Source of the DNA: Lentinus brumalis
Lineage: Eukaryota > Basidiomycota > Agaricomycetes > Polyporales > Polyporaceae
DNA: 64,000 bases
Assembly: GCA_001792895.1 (NCBI GenBank)
Contig: MARA01000034.1
Coordinates: 248,001 to 312,000 of the forward strand
Direction: 5' to 3'
Shown here: positions 58,032 to 64,000 of the stretch, in pieces
How positions within the stretch are numbered: the first letter of the stretch is position 1
Layout: each line of letters begins with the position of its first letter
The notes under the pieces: model-generated
Databases searched by the model: none
What the model was told of the DNA's origin: nothing
The model's input: only the letters and a program-made list of their open reading frames with translations
Made by a program: the position numbers and the translations under genes

Positions 58032-61000
58032 ATGGATTCCCATCCTGACGAACGGCCAGCGAAGCGTTTTAAGGTCAGCGAATACTTTGGCGTACTCGGA
58101 GCCTACACTCACGAGAGAATTTGCTGTTAAACAGCATGAGTCGTACACAGCTACGCTGAAGAATGTTCATCTACCTTCCGCCTTGAACCAGACGAAATTC
58201 GACCACGAAATTGCGGTATGTTCATCACGATAGATGTACGGTATATCTACGACTCATGCGTCTCTAGGACAACGACTCGCATTTTCACGAAGCCCTCCTG
58301 CACTGGCAAGAGCTCAACCTCGCTCCAGCTTTCCTTAAGTTCGCTCGCGATGCAGACCCACTTTCGGCATCTATGCCCTTGCTGCTGAACAACTGGAGGG
58401 AAATTGTGGAACTTTGGCTGGGAGCGTTGGAAAAAAGCGACGACGAGGGATTGAAAGCTATACTCGAGTACGTCCTCCTCCTCTTCGCTCCCCGATTTTA
58501 TCATGGACGAGGTGCGTAGTCTCTTCCAGAAGTTCGCACACGACCTCCGGACGACTCTCGCCCCGGAGTACCCACGAATTCTCAAGCGGCTTCTGCGACT
58601 ACTTCCCCGCTCCCTGGCTGCTGAGGTTCTGACCGCTCTACTGGCGACGTTTTCTGCGCTCTTCAAGTATGTTCTCGTTCCCTCCGCGGACGCCGAGCTT
58701 GTGCAACAGGCCTGGGCTGCATTCTGCGACGTACTGCCACAGTGCCATCCTGAGGTGCAGCGCGCGACGGCGGAAGTCTGGGGCGCGACGCTTCGGCGGG
58801 TGAAGGTGTCGCTGCGAGATGAGTCCGTGCGTGCCATTGCCGCGAGCTCGAGTACTGGTCTTGGAGACGTCACCGCCTGGATCTTTGTCACAGCGTGCAA
58901 GGTGAGCAGTGCATCATGCTGGCGCGAATGGTATCTCATGTCGGAGGTAGTCCGTATCGCAAACCCTGCATACCGTCACGCCCAGTCTGGTGGCCCCTCT
59001 ACTGGAGTACTACCTGTCGTGCGACGATCCTGAGGGCGGATACACGCTCGTGCGCCGCGTGCTGACGGCTTTCATCCATCACTGCAAGGGTGCCGAGCAG
59101 TTCTCTCCGGTCTCGGACGTCGTCGTGGGGAAGTACACGGAGATTGTGAAGGAAGCGGATGAGGAACGGATCCGGCGCATGCTCGAGGTTGTCAGCGTCG
59201 CCTGCTCGGTCCGCCAGGGCTCTCGCATGTCTCGTGAGTGTCGCCTTCGTATGCACATCATCTTGAGCACTCACCTCGTACTTAGACAAACAACTCGGTG
59301 CACTGCTTGCGGAGTACGCCACCATACCTATCACCGACTCTCTCCACCCTGCTCTTCTCAAGTTCGCGACGAGCGTGCTCACGGCAGGCGACATGGCGCT
59401 GTGGATGGCGCACGGGCGCAAGGTCTTCGATCGGTCCTGGGAGCGGCCGCTGCTTGGGATCGAGCTTACTGGCGTGCTGTCGGATATGTCCTGGGGCGCT
59501 TGGAAGCAAGTCGCGTTACCTTACGTGTCCTCGAACACGCACAAGCTGCTCGAGAGCTATCCGACGCAGGCACTCGAGCTGCTCGCCGCACTCAACCGCC
59601 AGAAAAGGCTCGTCGACATGGACATCGTGTGGAAGCAGCGATTGCAGGCGTGGGTGGATCAGACGTTCTCCTCGTGGGAGCGTTCCGAAGACAACGTACG
59701 TTCGTTGCGAGTTCTCGAGGTGCTCAAGTCTGACACACCGCAGGTAAGGATGTTGGAGCACGTGCTAGAGCTATCGAAACTCCTGCCATCGTTGACGAAG
59801 ATCCTCGTGAACGTCGTCGAGCGGACGCTTTCCGCCGATGATACTCGCTCTGAGTACGACGACACTTATGCGAATTCTGCGTGGATTATCGGGGCGTGCT
59901 CTGAGGCTATAGCAGAGCGTCCGGCAGGAGAATGGGCCGATTTGATTGACTTACCAAAGTGGACCACGGCGGTCGTCGAGAAATGGGGTTGGTCGGGACG
60001 GGCGTTGGAGGGTTTCGTGCCGCTCGTCCGAGCAAGGTCAGTACAGACTGGTCCATGTTCATGCTTCACGCACTCACAATGTCTTTCCAGTCGTTCCAAG
60101 GACATCCGTATACCTCTTGACGCGCTCTTGGAAACCCTGAAACCCTCGTTGCTGTCTCATTCCCGTTCGCTGCGCCTCAACACCCTCCGGCTGCTGACTT
60201 CCCCCCTTGTTGACGCTCCGGAAGGGACAGCGGAAATGCTGAAGAAGACGCTGCAGGCCGAGGAGATCTCGATCGATGTGCAAGGCGCGCGCGAGCGTGT
60301 TCTCCGGATAGGACGGCTGCCGCTCGTGGTGAAGGACGGAGACACGGTTGCGGCCGATATCTGTGCACGGTGGCTCATAGGTATGCGACAGGGAACTTGT
60401 CTACGTAGCTCATAACTGACGATGATTCCAGCTCAGCTGAAGGTCAACCTTCGTCCGCTGTGGTCCTCTGCCGCTACCGCTCTATCCACGCTGTCCAGCA
60501 GGTTTGATGACCTTGTGTGGGGCTTACTCTTCCAGGAGTTGCAGGAGGCATCGTCCCCGAGTGTAGGCAAAGTATCTGATCCAGCGTGGGCGGAAGATGG
60601 TGCGGATGTGGAGGACGACATATGGGAGGAAGAGCGCACGTGGCGAGACCCAAGCGCTCACAAGCTCCGCATTGTACTGGCGAGGTGGCTACAACACTCT
60701 GCAGCAAAACGAGTCATCATCCAGGTATGCAAACAACAATTGGTTATTCACCGCAATCGCTGACGATCTTCTACAGAGCCAGATAACTGGTGACAGGTTT
60801 GACGCGACGACGTACGAGACGCAGCTCCTGGGCGTGCTCGAAGAGTGCTCCTCGTTGGCCGAGAAGCACAACCGCGACCTGATCCCGTACTTCCTATCCC
60901 TCGCTGGCCCCGATGCATCCTCGAAACTTCCGCGATACAAGCTCACCGGGTGGCTCAAGCTGTTCTCGAAGTTCGCCAACCCCAACGCGCTGCGCTCTAC

Positions 61001-64000
61001 AGAGACGATGCGCTCGCTGTACGTGTCGCTGCTCGCCCACGGCGACCGCGCACTACAGCGTCTCGCGCTCTCGTGCCTCCTCACGTACAAGTCGCCTCGC
61101 CTGCTTCCGCACGAGGATACGCTGCGGACGCTGTTGGACGATACGAAGTGGAGGGATGAGCTCACACAGCTGGACTTTGCGCAGTTCGATGCGGACGCAC
61201 GGCCGGAACTCGTGGACGCCATCATCCGTCTCCTGTTCGGTATGATGCTGGAGCGGAAGGGACGTACTCGAGGGGCCGATCGTCGCGCGGCCATCCTGTC
61301 ATCGCTCGCTGGGTGCTCGGACGGCGAGTTGACGCTGCTCGTGGACCTCATGCTGCAGCCCATCAGGAAAGAGCGGCCTAGTCCCCCTGACGGCGAGCCG
61401 TTCTCGATTTGCCCGGTGCCGGACGATGTCTCGGAGAAGCAACAGGTTGGATTCCTGACGCTGCTTGGTGACGTTCTCAAACACCTTGCTTCTCGTGTGG
61501 TTCCTCGTTGGCCAGCTCTCCTGGAGACGCTGCTGGACCTTATCGCTGGTGCACAGGCGACTTTGGACACGCAGAAAGGGACCCAAGAAGACGAGGCGGT
61601 CGAGGAAGGCGATGATGCAGCTGCGGATGAGGAACCCGAGGAGGTGGATGAGAAGGTGGGATCGTCCAGGACGCTGAGAAGTATTCGCCAGCTTGGCCTG
61701 AAGCGTTTCGCGGACTTCTTCCGCGCCCCCATCACGTACGACTTTGCGCCCTACATGCCGGAGGCCTTCCGCGCATTCATCTCTCCTCGATTGCCTTCAT
61801 TGGACCTGGAGAACACGCAGTCGCCCTCTTCGTTGCTCGATCTCTTCCACGCGTGGTCGCAGCACGCAGAGTACGCGGTCTATCTTGTGCGGTATGACGA
61901 CCGCACCCTGCCTAAGGTGTACGACTGTCTCGTCGCGACGAATGTGAAGCCTGCCGTCATCTCGAAGGTCTTCGACATCGTCGAGCAACTCCAATCCTTA
62001 TCCGTCGCCGATGCCACCATCCTCGAGACCGTTTTCAAGCCCCATGTCTTCCGCTTGCTATCGAACCTCTCCATCTTGGTCTCGCGTTCGAAAGGGAACG
62101 TCTCTGCCGTTGTCGACGTGCTCGGTCGCAGGCAGATCGCCATTCTCTCTGAACTTGCGCCGTACCTCTCCGACTCGTCCCAAGCCACCATGCTCCTCGA
62201 CCTCTTTGCGCCCTTGCTGCGGAAACCCCACAAGACTGTCCCGGAGAAGCTCAAAGTCGATATGACTACTATCCTCTGCAGCCTCTTCCCCCTCATACAA
62301 GAACTCTCGGATGCGTCCAGCCAAGTGTACGGCAAGGTGTATGGACTGCTGTCACAGCTCTTCCAGATGCTGCGTTCACGGCAAGCTCGCATCGCCCTCG
62401 TCAAGGCTTTCCGCAGTCTCGCTGATGTTCAGCCTTCCATCGACCGCCTCGCGCAGCTCCTCGAGTCGTTGAACGCGTACTCGGTGAAGCGCCTGGACGA
62501 GCCCGACTTTGACCGCCGCTTGACTGCGTTCTCGGAGCTCAACGATACGCTTTACAAGACGCTATCTTGTCGCGACTGGTTGCCCATCATCTACAACATG
62601 CTGAGCTTCATCCAGGATCCGTTGGAGCTGACCATCCGGAGCAATGCGGCGACAGCGCTGAAGCATTTCATTGACTTCACCGCAGACACGCGGGGCGAGT
62701 ACGAGGATACTTTCGTGAAGATCCTCTACCCGGGCCTGAAGAACGGCTTGCGCTCGCGTGCGGAGCTCGTGCGGGCGGAGATTCTGGGCGTCCTCTCCCA
62801 TGCCGTCGAAAGATGCACAGACATCTCCTCCCTTCAGGAGATGCGCATCTTGCTTGCCGGTGGAGACGAAGAGGCCAACTTCTTCAACAACATACACCAC
62901 GTGCAAATTCATCGTCGCATGCGTGCTATTCGTCGACTCGCTGAGCATGCGGACCAAGGACACCTTCGTAGTACCACGCTGGCGGAGGTGTTGATCCCTC
63001 TAGTCGGCAACTACGTCGTCTCGACTGACTCCTTGGACCACCACCTCGTGAACGAGGCCATCGTGGCCATCGGCCATATGGCGAAGCACCTCAACTGGGG
63101 CCCGTACTATGCACTCATACAGCGGTACCTGAAGCTCGCTAAGCAGAAGGACGCCTCGGAGCGCGTGTATGTTCGTACCATCGTGGCGGTCTTGGATAGC
63201 TTCCACTTTCCTATGGACGAGACCGTGCGGGAGGACGACGCTGCGGCGATGACGAGCGCTGATGCTGAGGATGGAGACGAAGGGTGGAAGCGCAGCCATC
63301 GACGCAGGCGTCGCGAGACTCGAGCAAGATCGCACGTATCCAGGACGCCGTCAACTCGCGTTTGCTGCCGACTCTCATTCAGTACCTCGAGAAGCGCGAC
63401 GAAACCGAGGACACCCTCCGCATACCAGTCGCCGTCGGTATCGTGCAGATCGCGAAGCACCTCCCCAAGGCACAACGCGATGCGCAGATAGGGAAGCTGC
63501 TTACCGTTCTCAGTCAAGTCCTGCGGAGTAGGTCACAGGAAACTCGAGACCTCGCGAGGGAGACATTGTGCCGGATCGCTTGCAACCTTGGCCCTGCCTA
63601 TCTCCCGCTCATGATTCGTGAGATGCGAGCTGCGCTGCTTCGAGGTCCTCATCTTCACGTTTTGGCCTACTCCGTTCACTCTCTCCTAGTGCATGTCACT
63701 TCCGGCGATCACGCTGCCACCTTTGACAAGTTGGACGACTGCGTAGCGGAGGTCGCTTCTATCTCCGCTGAGGTCATCTTCGGCGAGTCTGGCAAGGATG
63801 TGCAGAATGAGGGTTTCAAGACTAAGATGCGGGAGGTCCGCGCGTCGACATCAAAGGGTGTCGATTCTTTCGCTTTGCTGGCGAAGCACATCACCCCGCC
63901 GAAGATAAGCTCCCTCCTTCTACCCATTCGGAACATCATGCAGACGACGGAGACGTTGAAGGTGATGCAGCAAGTGGAGGAACTTCTTCGGCGCATTGCA
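58032..64000 (+). CDS. UTP20: UTP20, U3 snoRNP / small-subunit processome component (5' part, runs off the window)
   Basis: ATG 58032 starts MDSHPDERPAKRFK. The first exon junction near 58074-58116 was not fully resolved. Clear introns are 58216-58267, 58468-58519, 58902-58985, 59234-59285, 60037-60090, 60381-60431 and 60725-60776. The product is a continuous HEAT-like helical repeat protein. The DRIM/UTP20 region is recognisable (LARWLQHSAAKRVI, HVLAYSVHSLLVH near 63657, LLPIRNIMQTTETLKVMQ near 63918). UTP20 is a scaffold of the 90S pre-ribosome needed for 18S rRNA maturation in the nucleolus. Acidic inserts occur near 61590-61660 and 63235-63280. The frame seems to shift around 63283-63340: upstream and downstream protein both match the family but lie in different frames, so a small indel error, a real frameshift or an unusual intron is present. 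The 3' end lies beyond 64000. Confidence 0.9.

Overview
The window reads as nuclear DNA of a filamentous basidiomycete, most likely an agaricomycete of the polypore type. The signs are many introns of about 46-65 bases with GT..AG ends, a family of F-box/LRR genes opening with the LPIEVCERVIEAVY signature, a fungal Tnp2-type transposase, and two housekeeping genes (UTP20 and SRP72). Every protein identity here is from reading; no database search was run.

Layout. 1-6332: gene-poor sequence, including one copy of an old repeat whose partner lies at 36.2-38.1 kb. 6333-33292: a 26,960-base DNA transposon bounded by inverted arms of about 1.6-1.8 kb that start 5'-CACGACGGGC and are flanked by a candidate 2-base duplication (AG). 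Its interior carries a CACTA/CMC-like Tnp2 transposase (22859-18705, minus) plus about ten other genes: a large Pro-rich/Lys-rich protein, a SUN-domain membrane protein, a basic Ser/Ala-rich protein, a large protein with a J-domain-like C-terminus, a 166-residue membrane protein, a multi-membrane-segment protein, an F-box-less LRR-like protein, a helical membrane protein, a protein with an acidic tail, and a tail-anchored WD40 protein broken by a 791-base hAT-like insertion. This cargo element is the main discovery candidate.

33.6-50.2 kb: a minus-strand family of F-box/LRR genes (two complete-looking, one relic, one decayed at the 3' end). Between the first two lie the second copy of the old repeat and a complete Copia-type LTR retrotransposon (39744-44926, minus). 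Its two 331-base LTRs are identical, it has a CTAGT target duplication and a half-tRNA primer site, yet its gag-pol frame is broken in three places. 51.86-53.71 kb: a membrane-anchored histidine-phosphatase-like protein whose catalytic His reads Asn. 54.66-55.97 kb: SRP72, reconstructed at only 323 residues. 56.39-57.32 kb: a single-pass membrane protein. 58.03 kb to the end: UTP20 on the plus strand, running off the window.

How the parts may work together. In the 27-kb element the transposase, the CAC termini and the subterminal GGAAA/TTTCC cluster would form the mobilisation machinery. The SUN protein, the tail-anchored WD40 protein and several other membrane proteins hint at a nuclear-envelope or endomembrane function for the cargo. 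That function is inference; the arms, ends and gene content are directly visible.
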